A DNA stretch of 64,000 nt from Pempheris klunzingeri (GCF_042242105.1 NC_092019.1:28479828-28543827), one strand, 5' to 3'. Positions 11,095-22,835 are shown, counted from the first letter of the stretch. Notes: generated from the letters alone by a model not told the origin. Made by a program: numbers and translations.

Positions 11095-12025
11095 TGATCC
11101 AAACCAGACTGTAATGAGGACTGGATAGGTGGATGCATGGCTGGATGGAGGGACGGACATGCGGATTGGCAGACAACCCAAAGACATAATGACTCTCACA
11201 ACGGCTGCCATTGTTCAGTCCAAATGGAAAGGTTTGTGCAGAATTTGAATCATGAAAATGAATGCGTTCCTGAGATACCTCATTCAGTACAATTGGACAC
11301 ACGGGTGGACAGACCAATAGATGAACAGATAAACAAAAGGATCGATTGAAATTATCAGCTTACCGTTTGAAACGTACAAAGTATTTGGGAATCAGTGACT
11401 TTCATCAAAACCTGTTTGCTTCATGTTTGCTCCTTTCCCACTTGAGTTGTCTGGTCACACTCTGAGCAGAGACTTGCCTGCATCAAAGGCTTATCCAACA
11501 TTCCGGAACATGACTTGTCAAAGTGATGACACATCAAAGGACCTTTTGTGAAAAGTCTCATCCGGCACCAAGGGCCCAATCTCTGGATAGCGCTTATCCT
11601 TAAGGGTTGCGGGAGAGCTCCCAGTTGACATTGGGCAAGAGGTGGGGTAAAACCCTGGACTCCTCAACAGTCAATCACAGGGTCAATACATAGACACAGA
11701 CAACCACTCACGCTCACACTCACCAGCTGAGAACACCAGGCGGCTGGAGAAGCTGGTTAATAAGGCTGGCTCAGAGCTGGATACAAGTCTGGATTCACTG
11801 GGGATGGTGGTGGAGGGACGCACACAGTGCAAGCTGCAGGACATCATGGACAATGTCAGCCGTTGCATTCCCTAGAATGGGATGGAAGACAGACAGACAG
11901 ACAATACAGAATCATAATGCCTCAGTCATCATCTGTAATGAGGACTGGATAGGTGGATGTATGGCTGGATGGAGAGATGGACATATGGATTGGCAGACAG
12001 ATAAAGACAAATGGCTAACTATTTT
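11095..12025 (-). mobile_element. LINE composite fragment, copy 1
   Basis: On the minus strand this holds the RT thumb region of an L2-like LINE (segments corresponding to LEKLVNKAGSELDTSLDSLG and RTQCKLQDI around 11745-11860). It also carries a GCGCTTATCCTTAAGGGT dispersed-repeat motif near 11600 and a GTCTGTCCACCCGTG-type segment near 11300. The same order of blocks recurs at 15.95-17.0 kb (minus) and 35.22-37.35 kb (plus). Reading frames are broken. Confidence 0.65.
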
Positions 12026-12635
12026 GATTTAATGACACACAGCACAGCTGTGGTGTAAGGGCTTTTTGTGCTAAACATTAACCCCTTACTGCCTGAATTT
12101 ATTTACAATTATATAAAAAAATCAATTACTTGTGTTTTTGCATTCAAGCAGATGCTACATTAAGTGGAGATTGTTAATTTAAATATTGCACATAAAATTG
12201 ATATACATTTAGGTATGATGCAAATTAGCGACATTAGGCATGATTGGACAAAATAGAAGTTAAACACATTGTCCAGTCTGAGGTATAAAGATTATTTTAT
12301 TTATGCTGCTATTGCAATTTCTGGCTTTGAATTTGAATAACAGCATTGTTCTTGTAAAGGCACAAGTGAACATTGCACTTTGAACATTTGCATAGAATAA
12401 AATACAATAAAATACAATACAATTTGGGCGTTTGCAGCTTTGCCGCCCACTTTGGACCACTGAATCAAAATTGAATAACAACATAGTATATATACAATCA
12501 TTGCTGTACAATCACAGTATTTCAAAAACAGCTTAATACTTCAAAATCCCTTTTCCTCTTGCGTACAAGGGGATACCAGCCTTTGGGACTGTGCAAACAG
12601 TTTTGCTCATTCTTTACAGCAGTCCTATTTGAATA

Positions 12636-12976
12636 GGATAGAATAGAATAGAATACAATATAATAGAATAGAATACAATATAATAGAATAGAATAGAATA
12701 CAATATAATAGAATACAATACAATATAATAAAATACAATAGAATAGAATAGAATAGAATACAATAGAATAGAATATAATACAATACAGCCTTTGGGACTG
12801 TGCAGCAAATAGTTTCTCATTTTTGACAGCAGTTCTTGTAAAGGCACAGGTGAACATTGCACTTGGAACATTTGAATAGGATATAATATAATAGAATACA
12901 ATGTAATATAATAGAATACAATATAATATAATAGAATACAATGTAATATAATAGAATACAATATAATATAATACAA
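12636..12976. repeat. GAATA/ACAAT pentanucleotide microsatellite tracts
   Basis: Two tracts of interspersed GAATA, ACAAT and ATAAT pentamers occupy about 12636-12786 and 12876-12976. They are separated by 90 bases that encode the second half of the transposase zinc ribbon. A short tract of the same type lies at 12397-12421, next to another copy of that coding segment (about 12345-12396). The pattern shows local tandem duplication together with repeat expansion. Confidence 0.85.
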
Positions 12977-14747
12977 TTTGGCCATTTTCAGCTTTGCAGC
13001 CCTGACTCACAGCATCTGAACGAACTTCCAGTGTTGGAATCGCCTTAGCTGGACCTCTGTGTTTCTTCCTGTGGAATTCCCTTTCAACATCTGATGAAGG
13101 CCGCCCCCTCTTCTTCCTAGACATATCCTTGCCTTGCATGCAGAGTGCCTGTGCTATCGATGTTCGAAAAGCAAGCAAATCCTTCTGCTGCTTTCTTGGA
13201 ACACCCAGTGAATCACAATCACGTCGATATAGCAGCCAGCTGTTTACAATGACCATATCCACAAGATGAAAAAAGAACCTATGGTAGTACTTTTTTGATC
13301 TTATCTGGATGCGATAATAAGCAATTAGTGCATCAAGAGCATCAACGCCGCCCATGAACTTGTTGTACAGGCTGATCATGCTTGGGCATTCCACAGACAC
13401 CCTCTTCTTCAACTTTCTGTCCCATCTTTCTACATTAGAGACAGGCTGGGCACTGGCAAAAGTGCTGGCAACAATCACCCCTCTGTTGTCAAACCATTTG
13501 ACTGCTCTCATTTCTGCACCATCTACCACAGCCTGTTTCTCTTCCAGTGTCCCTCTTCCCTTCTTCTTCATTTCAGCGTTTGTGCTGAAACTGCACCCTT
13601 GCAGACGACTTTGCTGCACAGTTCCAAGGGCTGGGATCCCCTTGTTTGCAAGAGCAGCAAACAAATCCAAAGAAGAAAACCAGTTGTCAAAATACAACAA
13701 GTGGTTGATAGCACCATGAATAACTTGTGCAAGCTTTAGGACAATGTTGCCACTTGCACCAATGTCAGGTTCTCCAGGCACAGGATCAATTTTCCCTGTA
13801 AATATGTCAAATGAATGCACCAGGCCTTTTGTGTCACATAGCACAAAGATTTTGTATCCCCATTTGTGTGGCTTCTTGGGGATATATTGCTTAAGGCTGG
13901 ATCTACCTTTGAAAGGGACCATTTGTTCATCCACACACAACATTTGATCTTGAGGGAGAACCTGAAATTTTTGGAGAAGTGAATCAACAATTGGCCTGAT
14001 TTTGAAAAGCTTGTCGTCACTGTTGGCTGCCATGCTGCTGTTGTCATTAAAATGAATGAATTTTTTTATTTCTCCCCATCTGTCTCGAGACATCACATCA
14101 GCCACCTGCACTACTCGACATTCACTGGACCAGTACATTCTTGACCTCGGTACATGTACAATACTCATGTACACTAGAGTGCCAATAAACTGCTCCAATT
14201 CATTTTGATCCAATTTGAGGGCATTATTTGGGTTGTTTTGTGTGCAATATAGATTACTCTGCTGTACAATAACATCCAGAAGATCAGCATCAAAAAAGTC
14301 TCTGAAGTACTGAATGGGCTCTCTGGCTTCATCAACACCGAGAAGAGCACCTTGCCAAATTGGAGTGTCTTTTGCAGATTTGCATTGCTGCACCGTCTCC
14401 CACACTACCTTTGGCCGTCTTCTCCTTGCAGTAGCAGCTGATTGCCTGCTAGGACCAGTAGCACTCATGCTAGCAGGTGCATCATGGCTGCTGTGGGGGT
14501 CTTCCTCATTCTGCCGTCTTCTCCCTGCAGTAGCAGCTGATTGACTGCTAGGACCAGTAGCACTCATGCTAGCAGGTGCATCATGGCTGCTGTCAGAGTA
14601 ATCACTGCTGCTTTCATCATCTGCTGTGAGTCTGAAGTCTTCGTCACTATTGTCACTGTCACTGAGACAACTGTCATCACTTTCGACTGGTGGAACCCTG
14701 GTTTGAAGTCCACCAGCTCGCTTCCTGTAGAACGTTGATGCGTCCAT
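12817..14747 (-). CDS. piggyBac transposase (PGBD-like), C-terminal zinc ribbon disrupted
   Basis: The ATG is at 14745-14747. The N-terminus is acidic and carries a tandem 33-residue duplication (units starting SSHDAPASMSATGPS at residues 53 and 86). The DDE_Tnp_1_7 core shows the three piggyBac catalytic aspartates at D273 (CVDEQMVPFKG), D354 (LYFDNWFSS) and D469 (MGGVDALD). The core has no stop or frameshift. The enzyme cuts and pastes the element at TTAA. The normal C-terminus, a cysteine-rich zinc ribbon, is split. Its second half (KCSKCNVHLCLYKN, stop TGA at 12817-12819) lies in another frame beyond a GAATA-type repeat tract at 12876-12976. The raw open frame instead runs through the repeat to 12522, giving 741 residues with a meaningless FYYIVFY-type tail. 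Catalysis may be preserved but DNA binding is doubtful. Confidence 0.85.
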
Positions 14748-15549
14748 TTAGTTATGTCTATAAATAAAAGAAATTGCATAATATATCCCAGCAATGCTGT
14801 TTTTATTATCTGTTTTGCACATAATTCAATGTTGCACACTTACTCTGCACATTCAGTTGTACATAGTCTATATTTCTATTTCTGCACAGTTATATAGTGC
14901 TTGTTTATAAATGTATTTATCTAGTTAATACCTTTTATACTGCTACTTGTACTTAGCATTCATTGTGGAAAGCAAATCATTTCATTGTACAGGGAAAAAT
15001 GTTGTCCATACTGTGCACATGACAATAAACACTTTGAATCTTGAATCTTACAATAATTATAGAAATGAATTAGAAGCTAAATTTATCAAAGCATTTGAAA
15101 TACATGCACAGGAACTCGAATTTCGGCCGTATTGCGCCAAAATACACTATCATTCATTTCTGGCCTTAAGTGCCTAATGTAGCGAAAACGCCGAAATTTG
15201 CAAATAACTTCCATAAATTTCGTCACATGTTGTCTATTCCGATATATCAGCAGTAGAAGCAATCAATAATATGGTATGTATTTTTTTCTTTGCACAACTT
15301 ACCTCGTATATGGAAAATATCCCGAATAAAGCCGCCAAAATTTACGCGCGCTGCCGAGCAAGCACTTCCGCCATCATGAACCGGATGTAGTTTACACTCC
15401 GACCGCTGAAAACCGGCAAAGTGTTTCCAATACGATCCTTGGCATGTGTGGAGTATGCTTCAACCGGCATTAGTGGGATTCATACGCCACCTCTGCCGCA
15501 TCACGACCGAGGCGAATTCGCGACAACCGGCAACAAGGGGTTAATTTGT

Positions 15550-15621
15550 TGGAGATGCTGGGGATTGAACCCAGGACCTTGTACATGCAAAGCACACACT
15601 CTACCACTGAGCTACATCCCC
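15550..15621 (-). tRNA. tRNA-Ala (anticodon UGC)
   Basis: The minus strand folds as a complete 72-base cloverleaf: acceptor GGGGATG paired with CATCTCC including the G3-U70 pair that identifies alanine tRNAs, D arm GCTCAGTGGTAGAGT, anticodon loop TTTGCAT (anticodon TGC), T arm CTGGGTTCAATCCCCAG and discriminator A. The only weak point is a G-U pair closing the D stem. No run of four T follows within about 40 bases, partly because a piggyBac element begins five bases beyond the mature 3' end. Whether it is transcribed is uncertain. Confidence 0.85.
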
Positions 15622-15780
15622 TCTCTTGTTTTGAGTATTTCAACTGCTCAATGAGTGTCTTCCTACCTCTATGGCTAGTCATGATAGGGTAGGGTGAGGA
15701 AGTTGTGTATGAAAGAAAATTGACAGTAGTTGTACACTAAGTTGTCAGCTTATTACATGCACCAAGCTAAAACTGATGGT
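15622..15780 (-). repeat. Conserved 5' flank of the tRNA-Ala module
   Basis: About 160 bases upstream of the tRNA (CATGATAGGGTAGGGTGAGG, then CACTAAGTTGTCAGCTTATTA and CACCAAGCTAAAACTGAT) recur next to the tRNA-Ala copies at 27.05-27.20, 28.83-28.98 and 29.81-29.96 kb, always in the same orientation relative to the tRNA. This shows that the tRNA and its flank were duplicated together. Confidence 0.75.
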
Positions 15781-15944
15781 GTAACACAACAGTCTCTTCC
15801 TCTCTTCATGAATGTTACACAGTTGAGTTTATATTCAAACTGCTTAGAGAGATGTTGTTATGGTGTTAACATCACTGCCTCTGGGCTTCCTCAAGCAGCC
15901 AATTTCACCAAACACCAATAGCCCAATCTCTGGAATATTTTACA

Positions 15945-16990
15945 TTTACACATCCTACTCATCCATCCATCTATAGCGCTTATCCTTAAGGGTCGCAGGA
16001 GAGCTCCCAGATCACATTGGGCGAGAGGTGGGGTAAAACCCTGGACTCACGCTCACACTCACCAGGCGGCTGGAGAAGCTGGTTAATAAGGCTGGTTCAG
16101 AGCTGGATACAAGTCTGGATTCACTGGGGATGGTGGTGGAGGGATGCACACAGTGCAAGCTGCAGGACATTATGGACAATGTCAGCCGTTGCATTCCTAA
16201 GAATGAGATAGATGGAAGACAGACAGAGAAAAGAGAATCATAATGCCTCAGTCATCATCTGTAATGACAATCAGAATCAACTTTATTGGCCAAGTTTGAA
16301 CAGGCAAACAAGGAATTTGACTCTGTGAAACTTGACTCTCTATGTAGAGTGAGGAGAAAAATAGAAATAAACTACAACAATAGGAAAAAAACAGGACAAT
16401 ATAAACAATATAGAACTCTTTAACAACAGTATGTACAATAGAGGTAGGTGTAGTGCAGAATTGCAGTGCAAAAATGTTGCAAATGTGCAGGGGTGTGGAA
16501 CTATTGCACAGTGGATCCTGATACTCTGAGGCTAGTGCGAGTTCATCAGGGTGACGGCCTGGGGGAAGAAACTGTCTCTGTGTCTGGTGGTTTGGGTGTA
16601 CAGTGATCTGTAGCGCCTACCAGACGGGAGGAGTTTGAAGAGTTTATGTGCGGAGTGTGAGGGGTCTGCAGAGATGTTACCTGCCCTCCTCCTGACCCTG
16701 GACAGGTACAAGTCCTGGATGGAGGGCAGATCGGCCCCAATTATCCTCTCTGCAGACTCTGCCTGTCCTGTTTGGTGGCCGATCCAAACCAGACCGTAAT
16801 GAGGACTGGATAGGTGGATGTATGGCTGGATGGAGGGACGGACATGCGGATTGTCTTTGCTCTTTTCCCACTTGACTTGTCTGGACACACTGAGAGCAGA
16901 GACTTGCCTGCATCAACGGCTTGTCCAATATTCCAGAACATGACTTCACAAAGTGATGACACATCAAAGGACATTTTTGAACAACGCTGG
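15945..16990 (-). mobile_element. LINE composite fragment, copy 2
   Basis: On the minus strand, 16532-16800 encodes the C-terminus of a LINE polyprotein (RIIGADLPSIQDLYLSRVRR, then LLPSGRRYRSLYTQTTRHRD and FFPQAVTLMN). It is followed by a 3' untranslated region ending in GGCCAATAAAGTTGATTCTG at about 16270. That end is joined to a reverse-oriented thumb fragment of another L2-like copy (16020-16200) through the sequence CAGATGATGACTGAGGC. Frames are open only in patches. L2/Rex1-type affiliation is inferred from the C-terminal motifs. Confidence 0.75.
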
Positions 16991-17044
16991 CTCACAGGTT
17001 GCAACAAGCGAGGGAGTTCACACACCAAACCAAAAATAGAGGCC

Positions 17045-17365
17045 TGAGGGATGCAGCAATGTCACGAGCTCGTTTTGATAAAGGTACTTGCCAGTAACCT
17101 TTTAACAGATCAAAGTTACTGACCCATTTCGCTGTGCCAACCTGATCCACACAATCCTCCATACGAGGAAGTGGATAGGAGTCTGGCTTAGTGATTTTAT
17201 TTACTTTGCGAAAATCTGTAGAGGGTCTGAATGTTTGATCTGGCTTTCCAACAAACATGCAAGGGGAAGCCCAGCTAGAACAGGATGGCTCTGCAATGTT
17301 GTGCGCCAACATATATTTCACCTCCGACTCAAGCTGAGTGCGTTTTTCCTGAGAAACCTGGTAAA
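17045..17365 (-). pseudogene. Ty3/gypsy reverse transcriptase fragment
   Basis: The minus strand encodes the start of a gypsy RT domain: EVKYMLAHNIAEPSCSSWAS, then CMFVGKPDQTFRPSTDFRKV and FDLLKGYWQVPL (motif A with the aspartate). The frame is lost just after the RDIAA segment. The catalytic YxDD motif and everything downstream are missing. It is not obviously part of the gypsy element at 8.9-11.1 kb. Confidence 0.85.
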
Positions 17366-17667
17366 ACCAGTGGATGAAGAGAAATGGATTTGTTCAGCTT
17401 GAATCTGATGGGGACAAAACACAGGGGCCAGCAACTTAAGATGTAAAATAGTTGAAGATTAAAAAGATATAGCCCATACATCAAAGACATAGTAACATGA
17501 TTGTAAGCTCACAATCTGATCCAGTTCCATCCAGATATACTGTGAAGCTCCTCGAATTACTGCACTTCGCTACGTACTTTTAAATGGGCTGAATCAATGA
17601 GGAAGTAAAACATTGGGTCTGTTTTTTTAAAATGGAGGAGACCGAGAGAAACTCAGGATTTGTTAAA

Positions 17668-18240
17668 TTCAATTCAATTCAATTCAATTTTATTTGTATA
17701 GCCCAATATCACAACAGAGTGTCTCATAGTGCTTTACAAAGTTCACTGAAATAAACAAGTGTAAGCGAACAAACAATCTAATAAAGAGTCCAGCAGTCGA
17801 TGAGGCCAGTGGATCAGTCCGATGGATCAGTCCGAGGCATCACCTGCCCTTTATGACCCTCCTTCTTCGGGAAGGAAAAACTCAAAAAACCCAGTGGGAA
17901 AAGAGAAACCTCCGGGAGCACCACAGTGAAGGAGAGATCCAGCTCCCAAGGACGGACAGGCTGTAGCCTTGGACAGACGCACATCCATTGGCTGGTGGAG
18001 AACCACATCAGCGGGGCCAGGACCAGGATCCATAGGAACCAGGGAACCACATCAGCAGAACCAGGACCAGGATCCACAGGAACCAGAGAACCACATCAGC
18101 GGGACCGGGACCAGGACCCACAGGAACCAGAGAACCACATCAGCAGGGCCAGGGCCAGGACCAGGATCCACAGGATCCACAGGAACCTGAGAGATGAGAA
18201 AGCACAGAAACGCTCCGGGGAAGATAGCAAGTTAAAGAAA
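17668..18240. repeat. Dispersed teleost repeat with internal minisatellite, copy 1
   Basis: It starts with (AATTC)n leading into TTTTATTTGTATAGCCCAAT and ends near GAAAGCACAGAAACGCTCCG. Positions 18000-18185 are tandem units of roughly 40 bases with the core GGAACCAGAGAACCACATCA. A nearly identical copy lies at 33270-33770, and a partial relative of the end at 22725-22830. Open frames across it come from the tandem units. Confidence 0.8.
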
Positions 18241-19200
18241 ACCTGCCAGTGAGTTTACATAGTTCATGTATCACTTGTAGTAGATGGTCAACATGCCCCC
18301 AGAGCTGTAAGGTGTTCTGCAAAGTTAAATTACTATTTATGTCTATGGAGTCTGGTGACTTGAAGCAAGCCAAAAAAAATAGAGCCTTTTTTTTTTTGTA
18401 GGTGGCTCAAGTATGTTTTTCTGCTTCTCTGACCCACAACAGTGCATACATCTACTGTAGGTAATAGACCAACTATGAATAAATACCTCATACAACCTTT
18501 GACTTTACCTATGACTTTAATTACCACTGAGCCTTCAAGCTGTAACAGCTCCTATCAGGTCATCACATGTGCTAAATGCATATGTGTTGTGTTTACAGCA
18601 ACATGCCACTTCCTGTCACTCCTCTAGCATCTAGCACATGCCCTGCTCATATCCTGTTTGACCAACACTCGTGAGGTTGACAAAGCAATCATAATGCCAA
18701 TTCAAGGCCAAGCCAGCATGCTCAATACCATGGCTCTGGAACATACCATACTTAGTCAATAGAATAGCACCATTAGTAATATTAACATTTAACAACCATT
18801 TAACATTTGTGACTGACAGGTCAAAATATTTGCCATGACAATGGTCTGTAGCAATTTGCTGTGTTTTTGATGCTCAGACCTCAGAGCACAGTTTGGTTGA
18901 TAAAATGATATGGTAGGTGATGATGATAATGATAGGTATTATTAGGTAACCAATATATAGGTATTGGTTGAATATCTAGTCCTGAATATGTTGAGACAAT
19001 TGTCATCTTCTATATTAATAGCTATTTTTTTTTTTAATCTTTTGCAGCATTAATGGTCAAGATTTGTGAATATTGAGCCAACTGTCATGGATTATCATGA
19101 AAAATGAAGGTAAAGCTGAAATCTAGGACATTTTGTGTTTAATGTACTAGCAATACAGTGTCTAGATCTCTATTGTGAATTGCTCTTTTTAAATGATTTT
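18241..19200. other. Unassigned intergenic sequence
   Basis: A/T-rich, no domain, tRNA or clear repeat seen. It may hold the upstream region of the SAMD9L-like gene. Confidence 0.4.
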
Positions 19201-19246
19201 TGTAGGGTTAGTGATCTACATTAGCCAAGAAGAAACCAACGCCATT

Positions 19247-20380
19247 ATGGCAGATCAAGATGAAATGAAGGTAAGTAACTGTTGAGATGATTAGCATTTT
19301 AGGAGAAGATTTTTCTATAACATAGTCCACTAAACTGTTCATTAGATTGAAGACTGTTACATTAGATTGAAATGCTAAAGATCACCTAAAGATAAAGTTA
19401 TTGCTTCAAGTTGTTCTGCATTGCTACAATGTGTTGCTATATAACACTTCAACACTACATATGACTGACAAATAATTAAATGTGCATTAATTTGACTTGA
19501 AAATGAGGTAATCCTTTGTATATGTGACAATGAAAAAGCATTTACCTCCTGGAAGGACCTCATCGATGCTCGGTGTGGAATAGATATCTCCAATAGATGC
19601 ATAAATGAGCTCAGTTTTGCCAAAGTGAATGGAACTATCCTCAGTCTTCTGTCAAAAAAACGTAAATCCAGACGTTTCCTACCCTGTGGTGGGGGAAGCA
19701 AAGTTCTTCTTGAAAAGAAAGTGGAGCGTAGCCTGAATACTTTGGAGGTCCTGTGCGTGAACCAATGTGAAAGAGGAAACGAGGACAAACTTATCATGGA
19801 GGAGAACTTCTACAAAGGGGGAAAAGTGTGGTGGTGGAATTTCTATTTCTCAGAGCAGCCTGGATCCACACCATTTATCAAACGAGACAAGTTTGACTTC
19901 ATCATGAACACAGTCATACCAGATTTGTGTTCCCTGAGAAAAGCCTGTGTGTTGCTCAACCTCATGCATATACCTGGATGTGGTGGGACAACTTTGGCCA
20001 TGCATACTTTATGGGCTCTCCGGAACAGATTCCGTTGTGCTGTCCTTAGAGACAGCAATGCTGACTTTGCTGAGGTAGCGGATCAAGTAGTCAAACTTTT
20101 AATGTATGACCATGATGAGCATCTACCACATGTCCCTGTTTTGCTGATGATTGATGACTTTGATGATAAGGAAAAAGTCTTTGACTTGCAGCAGCTCATT
20201 GAAAAAGAATGTGCAAAGAAAGACATTCAGTCTAAGTCTGCACAGGTCATTCTCCTAAACTGCATGAGGTCGGAGTCTGCTGAGCAGCCTGAAACAACTG
20301 AGGACACAGTCTTCATTGGAAATGATCTTTCTGAGAAGGAGCAGAAACTGTTTGAGGAAAAACTTGTAGAAATAAAATGA
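19247..20380 (+). CDS. SAMD9/SAMD9L-like P-loop NTPase fragment
   Basis: The main exon is open from about 19508 to the TGA at 20378-20380. It encodes the central region of SAMD9-family proteins: SWKDLIDARCGIDIS, RRFLPCGGGSKVLLEKK, SLNTLEVLCVNQCERGNEDK, YKGGKVWWWNFYFSEQPGS, then the NTPase P-loop IPGCGGTTLA and a VLLMIDDFDD Walker-B-like strand, then VILLNCMRS. A short upstream exon (ATG 19247, ending 19270 before GTAAGT) encodes MADQDEMK and joins in phase to an AG at 19506-19507. That acceptor has a poor pyrimidine tract, so the join is tentative. SAMD9/SAMD9L are interferon-linked antiviral and growth-restraining proteins of 1500 or more residues; here the N-terminal SAM and C-terminal TPR/OB regions are missing. 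It could be a truncated paralogue or a pseudogene. Polyadenylation signals lie 290 and 610 bases downstream. Confidence 0.8.
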
Positions 20381-20668
20381 AATTTGCACTGTAGCTTACA
20401 TGTCTTTTTTAAGGTTATGTTTGAGCATTTTATGCATTTATTGGACACTGACAGTGAAGAGGCAGTCAGGAAATGGGGACGAGGGGGACAGCTGGACGAG
20501 TCATTTTTGAATAATGAAAATTGATCTTTTTTTTCTATAATGAATTCATGTGACATTTGAAAAGAAATTCAACTTTTACCTTTTGTCATGTTCTGCTTTA
20601 ACTGAATGTGTTATAAATCAACTTAATGATATTGTTCAATGAAATGAAATAGCTAAAATTAACTTTTG

Positions 20669-20674
20669 AATAAA
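20669..20674 (+). terminator. Polyadenylation signal AATAAA, SAMD9L-like gene
   Basis: AATAAA lies 289 bases after the stop codon; a second AATAAA is at 20987-20992. Both could end the short transcript. Confidence 0.4.
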
Positions 20675-20992
20675 AATTGTGTACTTTAATGACTATGTAA
20701 GAATTTACAATGTTTCACACATAGTGTCTTTGATTGTGCATGTTCCATCATTGATACAACAAATTTGTTCTAGATGACCTTTGACTCATATTGCACTCAC
20801 ATTGAAATGTCTCTCTTGCATTTATTTTTTTCATTTATTTTTATTTTTGTGTTTATTCTGATATTTACAATGAAATAGTTTTTTTTGCCTTTTGTCATTA
20901 TGTGTTACATTATTTTAAGGACTTTGTTCTTTTTTGGCGTTCCATGATAAACAGTGATGAACACTGTGTTTTGCAAAACATTTTTAAATAAA

Positions 20993-22190
20993 GATTTCCT
21001 GTAACATTACCATGTAAGACATCATTTAACGTTTTCTGCACCATGTGCGCAAAGTAATTGTAATAAGCTCTTTGATGTTGTTTACATGCCATAGTTACTA
21101 ATGTAATTCTAAACACAACATAAAGCTACACACAAGTTATTTGTCCATTTAAGGTTCTTCAAACACTAGAGGGCACCACAAGCTCAGAAATACCAAAATA
21201 ATTTCGTTATATGCTCCACACAGTCTGTGAGTGCCCAGAATAAAACTAAAAACAGATGTAATATTTAGTTTGTCTTTTGTGCTTTAGTGTCCAAGACCAG
21301 TCAACAAGATCAGGATAGCTAGTTACATTTCAGAAAATGTATATTAAAGTAAATCTTAATTCACTTTTAATGCCACTGGACGCTAAATCACATGAAATGA
21401 ATCACTGCTTTCAAAGTGTTGTTATGCAACTTATTTGAATATATGGCACAAGACTATGATATGAGTATTATAGTTTGACATCTTGCATACCACAATAACA
21501 ATAGACAGATGGTTATAAGTGAACAAGAGGGTGAAGGAGGACGGTGCATTCCCTGTTGTAGGCAACAGACAGCCACATCGACACTCACTAGAAGAATTAC
21601 CACCTCTGTAGATGATGGACTGTCTGACTTGTAGTGTCATCTGTGATTTGGATGGTTAACAGGGCCATTTCTCAAAAGCTCCTATAGGGGTGGTGCAGAT
21701 GGTGTGTTATCATGTAGGTCATGGTGACTAGTGAGGTGTGGAGCCCGTTACTGGATATGTATATTGCTTTCTGGCCTGTCTGAGTGCAGGTTCTTGGCCT
21801 CAGAAGACAGGGAAAGTCTGTGTCAAGCTGATGTCAGTGCTGCAGATAGCGCAACAAGTGGCAAATGTCTGCAGCGCTGTCAGGCCTGCACACAGAGAAC
21901 AGCACAGTAAGTGGATCAAACTTAATCTGAACTTAACTACTACTACTACTCCGACTACTACTACTTAACTGTTAGAGTACAAGTGGAGGACTCGGTAGGC
22001 CCCTGTTACTTGACTGTGTTATATTGTAAACACTAGTAACATTTCAGTGCAATATCTCCAGTGTGATTAATAAAGATGCAATAAATGACAAATAACCAAC
22101 AACTGTGTTTATTTCCCTACAGGACACAAGGGGGCGTTGTGGTTCCTGCATGGTTGTTGTCAGGGACGTCAGGACGTCAGGACGTCAGGA
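20993..22190. other. Unassigned sequence with small simple repeats
   Basis: No coding region recognised. An (ACT)n tract lies at 21938-21965 and a short GGACGTCA tandem (three copies) at about 22163-22190. Confidence 0.4.
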
Positions 22191-22194
22191 CGCT

Positions 22195-22275
22195 AGTGAT
22201 GGGAAGTCCGGCTCTTTTCAAAGATTCGGCTCTTTTGGCTCTGCCTCTCTTAGAAGAGCCGGCTCTTACGGCTCC
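22195..22275. mobile_element. hAT-type terminal fragment
   Basis: AGTGATGGGAAGTCCGGCTC followed by repeated GGCTCTTT words matches the look of hAT terminal inverted repeats common in fish. It is cut off by the dispersed repeat that follows, and no matching opposite end was found. Confidence 0.4.
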
Positions 22276-22285
22276 CAAATGGCTC

Positions 22286-22292
22286 TTCATTC

Positions 22293-22345
<53 letters not shown>

Positions 22346-22835
22346 CAGCACCAATTCATAATAGCGTTATCTCAAGACACTTTACTTAAAGAGCAGGTCT
22401 AGACCAAACTCTTTAATTAAGAGAGACACCCAACAATTCAGGAATTCAAAATTAAGCATTCAAGAATCCCCACATGAGCAGCATCAGATATCATATTGAG
22501 CAACAGTGGCACTCCCCTTTAACGGGAAGAAACCTGGAACAGACCCAGGCTTTCTGTCAGGGTCCGTGTTGGGTGGAGGTTGGACAGAGAGAGAGACAGA
22601 GAGAGAGACACAAACAGCAACCAACATACTAACAGCGACTATAGCACTAACAATAGGAGTGTGACTAATAAATTAGCAATATGGTAATATTGAAAAACGT
22701 GACGAGTGGCCGACGATCTGCAGCAGTGATTCATGAAGCCAGAGAACCACAGCAGCAGGACCAGGATCCACAGGAACCTGAGAGATGAGAAAATCACAGA
22801 AAGGCTCCGGGGAAGATAGCAAGTTAGTAACAGAC
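22286..22835. repeat. Dispersed teleost repeat beginning with (TCAA)n
   Basis: The (TCAA)n tract at 22286-22334 runs into CTTTATTTATACAGCACCAA and later GGAAGAAACCTGGAACAGAC, a layout common in fish genomes. A (GAGA)n tract lies at 22584-22608. The end (22725-22830) is related to the repeats at 17.7 and 33.3 kb. Confidence 0.7.

Larger units (their letters stand above)
12082..15540 (-). mobile_element. Full-length piggyBac element
   Basis: The element is flanked by perfect TTAA duplications at 12078-12081 and 15541-15544. Its termini are CCCCTTACTGCC on the left and, as reverse complement, CCCCTTGTTGCC on the right. The right subterminal region has three copies of AACCGGCA (15411, 15462, 15525). 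Total length is 3459 bases. The transposase reads leftward. The left end carries pentanucleotide microsatellite tracts and a duplicate of the transposase C-terminal coding segment. Confidence 0.92.

Noticed and set aside
12522..12985. Tyrosine/isoleucine-rich reading frames (FYYIVFYSI-type)
   Set aside because: They are translations of the GAATA-type microsatellite, not protein.
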